Shown piece by piece: positions 7,886 to 15,737 of a stretch of 64,000 nucleotides of DNA (positions within the stretch are counted from its first letter, which is position 1; each line of letters begins with the position of its first letter). Under the pieces are notes generated by a model. It saw only the letters and a list, made by a program, of their open reading frames with translations, made no database searches and had not been told where the DNA came from. Position numbers and translations under genes: made by a program. Source of the DNA: Bdellovibrio sp. KM01 (GTDB lineage: Bacteria; Bdellovibrionota; Bdellovibrionia; Bdellovibrionales; Bdellovibrionaceae); assembly GCF_013752535.1 (NCBI RefSeq), contig NZ_CP058348.1, forward strand, positions 124,001 to 188,000, read 5' to 3'.

Positions 7886-8797
7886 CTACAAAGTCTTAAA
7901 CCCGTTTCGACGTTGCTGCGTCGGTTGTGGTGCTCGTTGCTGCATTGGCTGTATCATCTGCGGTCGCTGTTGTGGAATCATCACTGGAGGAGCTGCGGGA
8001 GCCGAATCCAGAGTTACCACCGGTTTGCCCAGGACCGAATCCGATGTCGAGCTTGGTGCTCTGACTGGGATTGTACGATCACTTGGGTTCCTAAGCGCAA
8101 AGAACAAATTTCCTGGCGCTGTAGATAAAATATAAAATAGATCCTGTGCTTCCTTCGGTGTCGCTTCTACTGTGATTGTCGTATATTTCGTATCACCAGT
8201 CAGTGCGATCTGATTCAAGTTCTTACCCGAAGAATCCAGTTCGAACATACGCGGAATGTTGTTCACAACACTTAAACCTGTTGCCAGAACTGGGACGTCA
8301 CTCATCAATGTAAACACTTCGCGACGTTGCGCCACACCTTTACCAGAATCCACGGCGGCATAGATATCTACGCGATCGCCAGGACGGATAAGTTTAGCGA
8401 CACCACGAATCTCATCCACCGGGATAGAAACGGCGCGCTTACTTGGTGCTACTTGCAACGAGATACCTGTATCCGGACCTGGTGTCAGAAGATTATTCTT
8501 CACAACCATTTGTCCTTTACGAATTGGTACCGCCGCTACGTTGCCGATGATTTCGTCTGGAATTGTGACAGCATCCGGTTGAATGAAATCGGCCGGCATA
8601 TCCTTTGTCTCTACCATTGTATCATAAATTGTCTGCATTTCAGCGATATCTTCTTTTGCGACAACAACACGTTTAGTGGAACCGAAGCGCTTGTCGTATT
8701 CGGCCTTTTTTTCCTGGGAATAGCTATAAAGCAGGAAGGTAGCGAATATACCCGCCGCAATCGAAAGCCATAAATTTCTAGTGTCGTTAGATCCCAT
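7886..8797 (-). CDS. cpaB: CpaB/RcpC-type pilus assembly protein (SAF domain)
   Basis: 303 residues from the ATG at 8797, chosen over an upstream start because GGAGAA precedes it and the N-terminal membrane anchor follows at once (NLWLSIAAGIFATFLLYSYS). A SAF domain follows (VVVAKEDIAEMQTIYDTMVE..., residues about 45-110) and then an RcpC/CpaB domain. The C-terminus is Pro/Gln-rich and low in complexity (residues 275-300). It is periplasmic and thought to modulate the secretin. Confidence 0.9.
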   Translation of the reverse strand: MGSNDTRNLWLSIAAGIFATFLLYSYSQEKKAEYDKRFGSTKRVVVAKEDIAEMQTIYDTMVETKDMPADFIQPDAVTIPDEIIGNVAAVPIRKGQMVVKNNLLTPGPDTGISLQVAPSKRAVSIPVDEIRGVAKLIRPGDRVDIYAAVDSGKGVAQRREVFTLMSDVPVLATGLSVVNNIPRMFELDSSGKNLNQIALTGDTKYTTITVEATPKEAQDLFYILSTAPGNLFFALRNPSDRTIPVRAPSSTSDSVLGKPVVTLDSAPAAPPVMIPQQRPQMIQPMQQRAPQPTQQRRNGFKTL

Positions 8798-8805
8798 ATA
8801 TTCTC

Positions 8806-9306
8806 CTACGCTCCACAAGCTGCATTCAGACAAATCCCATATTGAGACTTGAGCCAAATGGGGTTCACGCCAACTTTGTCGTTTCGTTCGTCATTAACAG
8901 TAGGTACTTTTTGATTATGTTCACTATCTGATCCAGCAGCTTCCACTTCCTTCTGAGATGACAACATATTGATGTTGATCGGGCGAGTGGTTGCATACCA
9001 GATATCCGAGCCTTTCGGTGATTTTTCCGAAGTGACACCGTGAATGCGAATACCTAATTTGTTATAGCTAAGCTGCGCATTTTCCTTGTCCGTGTTGTTA
9101 CGGAAATAAACCAGATTCGAGCGGTGTCTGAAAGTTTCAAACGCATAGTTACGAGAAGCAATGGAATTCAAAATACCGGAGTGAATAGCACCAAAGAATC
9201 CCAATGAAAAAGTAATGAACGTCACAATAACGAAAATCACCGGGATGACTTCGATCATCGCGGATCCTTTTTCATTGCTCAGGAGGTTGCGTTTGGATTT
9301 CAACAT
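8806..9306 (-). CDS. TadE-like pseudopilin
   Basis: 166 residues. The N-terminus carries a prepilin-type signal: NEKG then SAMIEV, giving Gly14 at the cleavage site and Glu at +5, followed by a hydrophobic helix (VIPVIFVIVTFITFSLGFFG). This is the TadE/TadF arrangement of minor pseudopilins in Flp systems. The rest is a polar periplasmic domain with no recognised motif. It overlaps the preceding gene by 7 bases. Confidence 0.75.
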   Translation of the reverse strand: MLKSKRNLLSNEKGSAMIEVIPVIFVIVTFITFSLGFFGAIHSGILNSIASRNYAFETFRHRSNLVYFRNNTDKENAQLSYNKLGIRIHGVTSEKSPKGSDIWYATTRPININMLSSQKEVEAAGSDSEHNQKVPTVNDERNDKVGVNPIWLKSQYGICLNAACGA

Positions 9307-9941
9307 CCATTATCCTCCATCGGTACATACTTATTCTTATAGCGGTCAGCCAAAATCGCAAAACGCGAGTCGAGGCCAATGATCGCGTCGTAACGTTTTT
9401 TAATTTGTAAATCCCAGCATTCCTGTTGAGTGGGTTCGCGAATTAAAAAGGCAGTGAGATTTGCCTTAGGTGCTTCGCCATCTTCTGTGGTAGATCCCAG
9501 GAAGGGAATACGCAAAGCCATTACGCGCGCACTGAAAAGCAGGCGAGCGCCGGTCTGAGGAATACGACCGTCTGAATACGGATAGTCTTTGGAAAAGTCC
9601 TGGCCACTGGCGCCACCACCACGAAGTTCAAGATCGGAAAGTTTAAACCATCCCGCTCCTGTTTTGGAGAAAAGTGGGCTTAAAGTTTTATTGGCCATTA
9701 GATTATCAAATTTATTTTTGCCCATTTCACTTTGCTTGTCCGGATCGATGTGACCAGCAACATAGGCACGAGAAGTCGAGAAGGTGATGTACTGAGCGAT
9801 TTCAGCCATCGACAAAGTAAACGTCAATGCAAACATAACACTGCAAAGACCCGCGCAAAGGACCAATGAAAAAATAAAATCCACAGTGATAATACCGTGG
9901 GAATTATTAATAATCATGTGAGGGCTCTTTTGTGCTCTCAT
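9300..9941 (-). CDS. Tad pseudopilin-like protein (TadE/TadG type)
   Basis: 213 residues. The N-terminus shows SHG followed by IITVDF and a hydrophobic helix, so the processing Gly is at 16 with Asp at +5 where pilins have Glu. A conserved-looking periplasmic part with two Cys near the C-terminus (QECWDLQ and the final NGC) follows. The start at MRAQ has GAGG four bases upstream. It is probably a minor subunit of the Flp pilus; the exact Tad counterpart is unclear. Confidence 0.65.
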   Translation of the reverse strand: MRAQKSPHMIINNSHGIITVDFIFSLVLCAGLCSVMFALTFTLSMAEIAQYITFSTSRAYVAGHIDPDKQSEMGKNKFDNLMANKTLSPLFSKTGAGWFKLSDLELRGGGASGQDFSKDYPYSDGRIPQTGARLLFSARVMALRIPFLGSTTEDGEAPKANLTAFLIREPTQQECWDLQIKKRYDAIIGLDSRFAILADRYKNKYVPMEDNGC

Positions 9942-9947
9942 TGTTCC

Positions 9948-10205
9948 TCAGTTCGGAGGTCGGTTGGTGATGCTGCGGTCTCTTTGGTTAGGGTGTTGTT
10001 GACGAGCTTCCTTAGCCGGAGCCCAAACACCACTTTCCATCATCCCTGCAACTCGTTCCCATGGACCCGAAACCAGTTTCGATAAAAATTTTGAATCACG
10101 AAGAGCGTTCATGCTGGCTACAAAAATTCCAACCATCACAATCATCAGCAAAACTGCTTCGATTACGAACTGGCCTTTCTGATTTCCCAGCGATGAGTTC
10201 TTCAT
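9948..10205 (-). CDS. Small pseudopilin-like protein of the Tad operon
   Basis: 85 residues from ATG 10205, which overlaps the TGA of the previous gene as ATGA; this start is preferred over one five codons upstream. QKG then QFVIEA gives a Gly11 cleavage site with Glu at +5, followed by a hydrophobic helix (VLLMIVMVGIFVASM). The remaining 45 residues are basic and end in RPPN. It is likely a minor pilin. Confidence 0.6.
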   Translation of the reverse strand: MKNSSLGNQKGQFVIEAVLLMIVMVGIFVASMNALRDSKFLSKLVSGPWERVAGMMESGVWAPAKEARQQHPNQRDRSITNRPPN

Positions 10206-10390
10206 TTCACTGCGCTCCACTCAAGACGGGCCCCATTTTCTTTGAAGCCTTGTCCTGTATCCAATTGCCTTTCCACACGGGCAGCCAATCGCGGACCTGA
10301 TCCACGAAATGCCTCAGAGGGGGCTGAAAGAAATGCTTTCAACCCGATCCCCAGAATTGCAATCATTAGCAGGACATACTCAATCGTCAT
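10202..10390 (-). CDS. Short pilin-like protein lacking a leader peptide
   Basis: 62 residues starting MTIEYVLLMIAILGIGLKAF. This is the mature N-terminus of a type IVb pilin (EY followed by a hydrophobic helix) but without the basic leader and Gly that a prepilin peptidase cuts. GGAG precedes the ATG at a good distance, and I see no upstream in-frame start that adds a leader. It lies between flp and the next pseudopilin gene, so it is very likely part of the pilus. Confidence 0.6.
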   Translation of the reverse strand: MTIEYVLLMIAILGIGLKAFLSAPSEAFRGSGPRLAARVERQLDTGQGFKENGARLEWSAVK

Positions 10391-10417
10391 GCGATCTCCG
10401 TCTTTGCTAAAGTGAAA

Positions 10418-10606
10418 TTACTCAGCAGTTACGCCGCCGATATTTCCTTGAAGCTCAGCAATTTTTTCTTTTACTGTAGTTTGGATATCTTTTTTGAAGA
10501 TCATCACAAGTCCAACAACAACTACGAGTAGCAAAATGTACTCAGTTGCACCTTGACCGCGTTTATTCTTCAAAAGATTCTTAGAAAAGTTCTTAAACTT
10601 TTTCAT
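10418..10606 (-). CDS. flp: Flp-family type IVb major pilin
   Basis: 62 residues. A basic leader (MKKFKNFSKNLLKNKRG) is followed by QGATEYILLLVVVVG, so cleavage falls after Gly17 with Glu-Tyr at +5/+6, the hallmark of Flp pilins. The mature subunit is about 45 residues, typical for the family. It is the first gene of the long minus-strand Tad operon. AAGGGGG precedes the ATG, and a FliA-type -10 lies at 10630-10637. Confidence 0.93.
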   Translation of the reverse strand: MKKFKNFSKNLLKNKRGQGATEYILLLVVVVGLVMIFKKDIQTTVKEKIAELQGNIGGVTAE

Positions 10607-10629
10607 TGATGTTCCCCCTTGTACTTCCG

Positions 10630-10658
10630 TTATCGGCTCATTTGGGGATTGTCTTGAG
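10630..10658 (-). promoter_or_regulatory. Possible FliA (sigma-28) promoter of the Tad operon
   Basis: The minus strand shows GCCGATAA (10630-10637), an exact FliA -10 element. A weak -35 (TCAAGACA) lies about 12 bases further upstream, where TAAAGTTT at 11 is ideal. The start would fall near 10622, leaving a short leader with the pilin ribosome site. The -10 is strong and the -35 poor. Confidence 0.4.
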
Positions 10659-10692
10659 AGTTTTCACTACACTTTGTGGGAAATTGGTCCTG

Positions 10693-10705
10693 TCTCAGAA
10701 TGAGA
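10693..10705. promoter_or_regulatory. Enhancer-like palindrome TCTCA-GAA-TGAGA (copy 2)
   Basis: Same dyad as at 646, 35919, 38890 and 57439. It is centred about 93 bases before the flp start codon, next to the terminator at 10705-10732. No sigma-54 box was found between it and flp, so here it may serve another promoter type or be a repressor site. Confidence 0.5.
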
Positions 10706-10732
10706 AAAGGGAGGTACTGGACCTCCCTTTTT
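10705..10732 (-). terminator. Terminator between the secreted-protein gene and flp
   Basis: Stem AAAGGGAGGT / ACCTCCCTTT with a 5-base loop and T runs on both sides. It follows the minus-strand gene at 10752-11063 by about 20 bases and separates that transcript from the Tad operon. Confidence 0.85.
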
Positions 10733-10751
10733 AAAAAACTGTGTGTCTAGA

Positions 10752-11063
10752 TTATTTACACTCAGCTTTGTCGGAAAACGACTTGCCTAAATCTTTGCCA
10801 TCGAATTTCGCAGACACTTTCTTTTCAGTCAGAGTCCCCTTGCGCACGATTTTGGAAGTTTTCTCGGCCCATTTTTCACAAGCCTCAGCCGAGTCTAGTT
10901 TTTTTGTCTCGTCAGTCGGGTTTTTACCATTGTAAGGCTTCAGCGCTTCAACTTCTTTACCTGGACAAGCTTTGCGATCAACGGAAATATTGCAATCACC
11001 GGCAAAAGCGGCCTGGGCCATCATTAAAGTTGCAACGGACATCATCACTGTGGTTTTAATCAT
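10752..11063 (-). CDS. Small secreted Cys-containing protein
   Basis: 103 residues from the ATG at 11063, chosen because AGGAG precedes it and a signal peptide starts there (MIKTTVMMSVATLMMAQAAFA). The mature protein is charged, with four Cys (DCNI, KACPG, EACEKW and the final ECK) that could form two disulfides. It starts 14 bases after the chemoreceptor stop, so it is probably on that transcript and hence under the same FliA-type promoter. No family recognised; likely periplasmic. Confidence 0.7.
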   Translation of the reverse strand: MIKTTVMMSVATLMMAQAAFAGDCNISVDRKACPGKEVEALKPYNGKNPTDETKKLDSAEACEKWAEKTSKIVRKGTLTEKKVSAKFDGKDLGKSFSDKAECK

Positions 11064-11076
11064 TACAGTCTCCTGT

Positions 11077-12564
11077 TTATGCTGCAGAGGATTCTTGGTC
11101 CTCGTTATTGTTAAATTCATTTTCGTTATTTGATTTCTGTTTTTCGCCCACAAGCACATGAAGTTGCGACATCATGGTTCCAAGTTCTCCAGCCTGATTC
11201 TGCATATCTTCAGAGGCACTAGTGACATTACCCATAGAAGCCGCAACGCCCTGAAGGCTTTCGTCAATCGACGTCAGGGCTTGTTTCACTTGTTCAATGC
11301 CGTGTGATTGCTCCTGAGAGCCCTGTGCGACCTCTTGAATCAATTGGAACACGCGATTCGTATTTTCAACAATCGCTTTTAAGGATTTTTCGCTGTCAGC
11401 TGCCAAACCCACGCCTGTCTGGCTTTTCGTGTTGGCCTCATTGATCAGTCCTGAAATCTCTTTTGCAGCTTCAGCACTTTTTTGTGCAAGCGCACGAACT
11501 GCATCCGCAACAACTGCGAATCCTTTTCCTTGTTCGCCAGCGCGAGCCGCCTCAACAGCAGCATTCAATGCCAGAAGATTTGTCTGAAAAGCGATATCAT
11601 CAATCATCACCAAGATCTCGGTGATCTTTTTCGAGTTTGTCGAAATTTCTGACATGACACTGATCAAGGAATGGATCTTTTCTTGGCCATATAAAACGGC
11701 TTCCTCACCATCTTTAGAGATTTTGGCAGCCTCTGTGGAGCTATCGGAATTCTTGCGAACTGTTTGTGTTAAGTCTTCCATGGTAGCCACGATTTCTTCG
11801 AGCGCCGCCGCTGTACTGGTCGTGTTACTTGAAATAGATTCGCTTGATTTCACCAGACCCTGTGTGCGGCTTTCCACGATTTGGGAGCTGGAATCCAATC
11901 CATCAGCGACATTTCTCAAAGAATTTTGCACGCTACGAATATTCAAAACACTGGTCAGTAAACCCAACAAGACAAAGAAACTTGTAACGCCGGCAATTGC
12001 ATAAAACGTGATTTTGAAAAGTTTTGCGGCGGATTCAGCCTTTTCAACACCCATCATATAACTGGCGTCTGTTAGGGCTTTTAGCGATTTGTAAGCAGCT
12101 TCATAATGTTTAGCAGAGCTGTCTTGAAGAATCTTTTCTGCTGAAGCCGTGTCTTCTTTATCTAAGGCCGCCTTGAACTTGTCACTTTCGGTTTGATAGT
12201 TATCCCAGGAAGCGATGAACTCCTCATAGGATTTACGAAGAGAATCTGTAGTTAAAAGTGGTTCTAGTACTTTCGAATAAATCGTGATGTTACCCATTAA
12301 AGAATCCATCTCTTCGATGACTAATTTTCTTTCATCTGTGCTTTGGGTGGCGAGTAGATTGAACTCAAGCTTGCGGTATGTGACCACGTTGATATTAATG
12401 TCCGCCGTTTTACCCACGATCGGGAGCCAGGTTTCAGCAACTTCAGAGGTCACTGTGTTCTGGGATTTCAACTCAAAGAGTGAAAAGGCATTCGTCAGCA
12501 CACAAATAAGGGTAAGTAGTGCGGTAATGAATAAAAATCGGCCTTTCAAAGAGAGCTTAGACAT
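11077..12564 (-). CDS. Methyl-accepting chemotaxis protein
   Basis: 495 residues from the ATG at 12564 (GGAGGACGAA upstream). There is a membrane helix at about 10-30, a periplasmic four-helix-bundle sensor (about 30-190, no Cys), a second helix ([19 protein letters not shown]) and a long cytoplasmic coiled coil. The kinase-contact tip ([20 protein letters not shown], around residue 330) is intact. No clear HAMP motif separates membrane and signalling regions. The C-terminus ends in an acidic Asn/Glu tail without a CheR/CheB-tethering pentapeptide. It relays ligand sensing to CheA. A convincing FliA promoter lies at 12583-12609. Confidence 0.9.
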   Translation of the reverse strand: MSKLSLKGRFLFITALLTLICVLTNAFSLFELKSQNTVTSEVAETWLPIVGKTADININVVTYRKLEFNLLATQSTDERKLVIEEMDSLMGNITIYSKVLEPLLTTDSLRKSYEEFIASWDNYQTESDKFKAALDKEDTASAEKILQDSSAKHYEAAYKSLKALTDASYMMGVEKAESAAKLFKITFYAIAGVTSFFVLLGLLTSVLNIRSVQNSLRNVADGLDSSSQIVESRTQGLVKSSESISSNTTSTAAALEEIVATMEDLTQTVRKNSDSSTEAAKISKDGEEAVLYGQEKIHSLISVMSEISTNSKKITEILVMIDDIAFQTNLLALNAAVEAARAGEQGKGFAVVADAVRALAQKSAEAAKEISGLINEANTKSQTGVGLAADSEKSLKAIVENTNRVFQLIQEVAQGSQEQSHGIEQVKQALTSIDESLQGVAASMGNVTSASEDMQNQAGELGTMMSQLHVLVGEKQKSNNENEFNNNEDQESSAA

Positions 12565-12582
12565 TTCGTCCTCCGAAGCTCT

Positions 12583-12609
12583 TTGTCGGCTTTTTAACAA
12601 GCAACCTTA
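12583..12609 (-). promoter_or_regulatory. FliA (sigma-28) promoter of the chemoreceptor gene
   Basis: Minus strand: TAAGGTTG, 11 bases, GCCGACAA. Against TAAAGTTT-N11-GCCGATAA this is 6/8 and 7/8 with exact spacing. The start near 12575 leaves a short leader with the GGAGG site. Control of chemoreceptors by the flagellar sigma factor is well known in other motile bacteria. Confidence 0.7.
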
Positions 12610-12652
12610 GGTCCAGTTATCACATATCCAAAAAATTTGAATGGGGACACTA

Positions 12653-12681
12653 TTGACCAAGGTCCTAAAGACCCCTAAATT
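12653..12681 (+). promoter_or_regulatory. Sigma-70-type promoter for the 24-aa microprotein
   Basis: TTGACC (12653-12658), 17-base spacer, TAAATT (12676-12681). The predicted start, about 12688, coincides with the AGGAG ribosome site of the ORF at 12700. Confidence 0.5.
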
Positions 12682-12699
12682 GGCATTCAGGAGTCCCCT

Positions 12700-12774
12700 A
12701 TGCAAAAACAGATGGTTCTATTGTACGTATTTTGTGTCGTTATATTCTTTGTAGTTAACGTCGTCGTATCTTAA
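12700..12774 (+). CDS. Putative 24-aa single-pass membrane microprotein
   Basis: ATG at 12700 to TAA at 12774. The N-terminus is MQKQM, followed by an unbroken hydrophobic helix (VLLYVFCVVIFFVVNVVV, then Ser), i.e. one transmembrane segment and almost nothing else. AGGAG lies 6 bases before the ATG and a good -35/-10 pair precedes that. It fills most of the gap between the chemoreceptor promoter and the convergent hpt gene. Too short for family assignment; the promoter-RBS-helix combination argues for a real gene. Confidence 0.5.
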   Translation: MQKQMVLLYVFCVVIFFVVNVVVS

Positions 12775-12780
12775 ATCCGA

Positions 12781-13299
12781 CTAGTTTTTCATATTATAGA
12801 TATCAGGATAGTTTCTGCCGATTTCCTCTGAATCCATTCCGTAACCAATCACATAGCGATCATCGATCGTTTTACCGATATAGTCAGCTTTGATGGGCAG
12901 TTCGCGACGAGCTGGTTTATCAAGCAACGTCACGATTTTCAAAGATGCTGGAGCAGATGCGAACAAACGGCTTCTTAGGAAGCTTAATGTGCGGCCTGTA
13001 TCAATGATTTCTTCTACGATCAATACGTGTTTGCCAGCGATGTTCACGGAAATATCTTTAACGATTTTGATCGCGCCACCGCGCTCAACTGCTTGCACGT
13101 AAACGAAATCAACCTGCTGAGGAAGATCTACTTTTCTCATCAAGTCTGCCGTTAAATGCATGGAACCGCGTAAAGGGCAGATAAAGATAATTTCTTTCCC
13201 TTCGTAATCGCTTTCGATTTGTGAAGCCAGTTCAGAAACTAGCTCTGCGATTTCTTCTTTAGTGATGAAGGGAACCATTTGTTCTTTAAGTTGTGCCAT
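12781..13299 (-). CDS. hpt: Hypoxanthine phosphoribosyltransferase
   Basis: 172 residues, normal length. The PRPP loop appears as HVLIVEEIIDTGRTLSFL (about residues 90-107), with the two acidic residues and DTGRT of the family; DDRYVIGYGMD near 150 is the purine-contact region. It makes IMP and GMP from free bases with PRPP in the cytoplasm. A predator living on host nucleic acid would use this salvage step. It is the last gene of a minus-strand group with the TPR and bamD genes, 17 bases after the TPR gene. Confidence 0.93.
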   Translation of the reverse strand: MAQLKEQMVPFITKEEIAELVSELASQIESDYEGKEIIFICPLRGSMHLTADLMRKVDLPQQVDFVYVQAVERGGAIKIVKDISVNIAGKHVLIVEEIIDTGRTLSFLRSRLFASAPASLKIVTLLDKPARRELPIKADYIGKTIDDRYVIGYGMDSEEIGRNYPDIYNMKN

Positions 13300-13316
13300 G
13301 TTCTGCGCCTCTGATT

Positions 13317-14042
13317 TTACAAATCAATTGATGTAATGCCTGCTGCTTGCGCCATCTTCAGATAACGAAGAGCTTCGGGGTGTTGTGGGTCCCGAATGAG
13401 AATATTCTCCCACTGTTCAGTGGCTTCAGCAATGTTGTTTGAATTGTAGTAGATTGCCCCAAGCTTTAGGCGAGCTGGAATTAGGTGCGGGTACTCGCGG
13501 ATAAGGCCTTTCAAATCTTTGATGGCTCTTTCCGACTGATTTAACTGCACGTTAACTTCAGCGATACGCAAAGTGATCTCTGCCTTGCGGCTGGACAGCT
13601 TTTGCGCCTTTAAAAGTTGTTCTAAAGCTTCGTTGTAGCGCTTGTATTGATAGTACAAGTCAGCCAATTCCTCGTGTTTGGAAGCAAGCTTTTCATCAAC
13701 GAATGGATCTTGTTTGCCGGACTTTTTATCCAGCTGAGCCTGGGCATCCAGGAAAACCTGTTTTCCTTCGTCATATTTACCAAGGTCGTTCAGAATGATC
13801 GACAAACCCACGCTGGCATCAGTGTAAGTCGGATCAATTTCCAAAGCGCGCTTAAAAGTTTTGATCGCTTTGCTGAACTGGCCTTTGTCATAAGCAATCG
13901 TCGCCAGCATCTGATAAACCTCTGGATTGCGAGTGTTTTGCAGAAGCATTTGACTCAAAATGGGTTCAGCCATTTTGTAGTTCCCGTTGATAAAATATCC
14001 ACGGGCTTCAGAGATCATATCGTCTTGAAGAGAAGAGATCAC
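13317..14042 (-). CDS. TPR-repeat protein
   Basis: 241 residues made of at least five TPR units (for example FINGNYKMAEPILSQML and AYDKGQFSKAIKTFKRALEIDP). No signal peptide or membrane segment, so it is probably cytosolic, acting as a protein-binding scaffold. The ATG overlaps the stop of bamD by four bases (ATGA), so the two are made together. Its partner is unknown; it could help envelope assembly given its neighbour. Confidence 0.8.
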   Translation of the reverse strand: MISSLQDDMISEARGYFINGNYKMAEPILSQMLLQNTRNPEVYQMLATIAYDKGQFSKAIKTFKRALEIDPTYTDASVGLSIILNDLGKYDEGKQVFLDAQAQLDKKSGKQDPFVDEKLASKHEELADLYYQYKRYNEALEQLLKAQKLSSRKAEITLRIAEVNVQLNQSERAIKDLKGLIREYPHLIPARLKLGAIYYNSNNIAEATEQWENILIRDPQHPEALRYLKMAQAAGITSIDL

Positions 14043-14779
14043 TTCATCTCCTTTTCAGCCTGTTTTAATTCAGAGCTGCCAGGGAAATCGCTGGAAAGAA
14101 TCGCCATATATTTATTTGCTTTTGGATCGTCGCCGATCTTTTTCGCAGAAATGACAATGCGTGAAAGTGCGCGAGCATCAAAACCCAAGTTTTTATAATT
14201 TGAGTAAAGACCTTCATAGCGTTTCAAAGCGCTGTCATAGATCTCGCGGATGAAATAGAAGTTACCGATATAATCTTCTTTTTCAGCCAGCATTTTGATT
14301 GTTGCAGAACGCTTTTCCTTGGCCTCTGCCACGTATTCAGAGTTCGGATATTTCTTAATCAAATCGCTAAGATTGATAATCGTATCGTTCGCCAAAGTTA
14401 AATCGCGGTCGATAGAAGACGGCAGCTGATTATAGTAACTCATTCCCAAACGGAACTGAACATAGTCAGAGTTTGGAACTGTCGGATGAAGTTCTTTAAA
14501 CATCTGATACGCCACTTGAGCTTCAGCAAAAGATTCCTGCTTATAGTAAACATCTGCGATCGCAAGTTCTGCTTTCGTCGCAAAGTTGCTGTAAGGGAAT
14601 TTGTTTTTAACTTCGGTATAACGACGGATCGCTTCCTCGTAACGTTCTCCCTTATCGAATTCCTCAGCAATAGCGAAGGCACCGTCTGGAGTGTCAGAGT
14701 TTTTTTCCATTGTGGAGCATGCAGAAAGTAAAAATCCTGATGCGCAAATAAGTGTCATGACTCGGAGCGTTTTTAGCAT
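14039..14779 (-). CDS. bamD: Outer-membrane assembly lipoprotein BamD
   Basis: 246 residues from the ATG at 14779. The signal peptide ends in the lipobox LLSAC (Cys21), so it is a lipoprotein. Five TPR-like repeats of the YfiO/BamD type follow (EEAIRRYTEVKNKFPYSNFATKA is split by its TPR pattern; also FKELHPTVPNSDYVQFRLGMSY). Length matches BamD. It belongs to the BAM complex that folds outer-membrane beta-barrels. A start 12 codons upstream is possible but would put a poor signal peptide in front. Confidence 0.85.
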   Translation of the reverse strand: MLKTLRVMTLICASGFLLSACSTMEKNSDTPDGAFAIAEEFDKGERYEEAIRRYTEVKNKFPYSNFATKAELAIADVYYKQESFAEAQVAYQMFKELHPTVPNSDYVQFRLGMSYYNQLPSSIDRDLTLANDTIINLSDLIKKYPNSEYVAEAKEKRSATIKMLAEKEDYIGNFYFIREIYDSALKRYEGLYSNYKNLGFDARALSRIVISAKKIGDDPKANKYMAILSSDFPGSSELKQAEKEMK

Positions 14780-14846
14780 GCCGTTATCATATTTTGGTCC
14801 AGAACCCACTGTCAATGAAGCGACTTATGGCGCACTGCTATCAGAG

Positions 14847-15626
14847 TCAATTGGTACGAAGAACAGCAGATTTTTTAACCCAACCCGTGATTGAGCCGGG
14901 ATATGTGACTTGAACCCAGTCATTGTTTTCATTTTGAACAATAACTTCCATGCCACCATACAAATCCAAAAGAGCAACCTGATTGTCGCCCGGTGCAGAT
15001 TGCAGGGACACTTTGTCATCCACAACTGTCGCGCGAATGATGGATTGGTCGTACATTTTTAAACCCAAAAGTGTGAGTGAAACCACGAAACCCAACGCTA
15101 AAAAAGTTCCAATCACTGGAAATCCTGGCAGAGCTTTTTCTTCTGCTAAAGCGCGGCGGCGCTGCCCCATAAATCCAATTAAAATCCATCCCGCCGCAAA
15201 TAAGAAAAGTGCCGTCGTGATAAGATAAGCAATAATGGAAACAGGTGCTAAAAGTTTTGCGCGGACACTTTCATAAGTTTCGATTTGATGAGGGATTTCT
15301 TTGATTTCCATTTGTGTTAACGCAAACTTTAGTCCAGCTCGGGCTGATGTTAACTCGGGGTCACTATTGAGAGCTTTTCGAAATAGGCCAATCGCCAAGG
15401 GTTTTTTACCCAATTGAAACTGGGCTAAAGCCAAGTTTGTGAGTGTAGTTGCGTTATGAGGATCCTTTTCCAGGGCTTTGGCGAATGCGTCACGGGACTG
15501 CTCATACTCTTTCGCTGTGTAATGCTGAGTTCCTTGCTTAAAGAGCGCAGCAAAATCGGCGTCTTGAGTCCAAGCTAAAGTGGGCAAAACAAGAGTAAAA
15601 AAGAACACAATGAGTCGCGTTGTCAT
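14847..15626 (-). CDS. BatE-like TPR and SH3-domain membrane protein
   Basis: 259 residues from the ATG at 15626, chosen because a signal peptide starts there (MTTRLIVFFFTLVLPTLAWT). Two to three TPR units follow (about 25-110), then two membrane helices (near 140-165 and 185-205), and a C-terminal bacterial SH3 domain ending SITGWVKKSAVLR. This TPR-TM-SH3 order is that of BatE proteins in bat operons, although the other bat genes are not nearby. Probably an envelope scaffold. Confidence 0.7.
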   Translation of the reverse strand: MTTRLIVFFFTLVLPTLAWTQDADFAALFKQGTQHYTAKEYEQSRDAFAKALEKDPHNATTLTNLALAQFQLGKKPLAIGLFRKALNSDPELTSARAGLKFALTQMEIKEIPHQIETYESVRAKLLAPVSIIAYLITTALFLFAAGWILIGFMGQRRRALAEEKALPGFPVIGTFLALGFVVSLTLLGLKMYDQSIIRATVVDDKVSLQSAPGDNQVALLDLYGGMEVIVQNENNDWVQVTYPGSITGWVKKSAVLRTN

Positions 15627-15737
15627 AGTCTCGAAGTTTAGCTGGGTGTCTTGTCTTAGTCCAGAGCGAAGAGTAAACTGGACGGGCATTTCAAATAACA
15701 TGGGGATGAAGGATTTTATATCTCCGCGAAAGGTATT

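Noticed and set aside
10607-10692. Sigma-54 promoter for flp to go with the palindrome
   Set aside because: No GG-N10-GC box is present in this interval; the FliA-like -10 is the better candidate.
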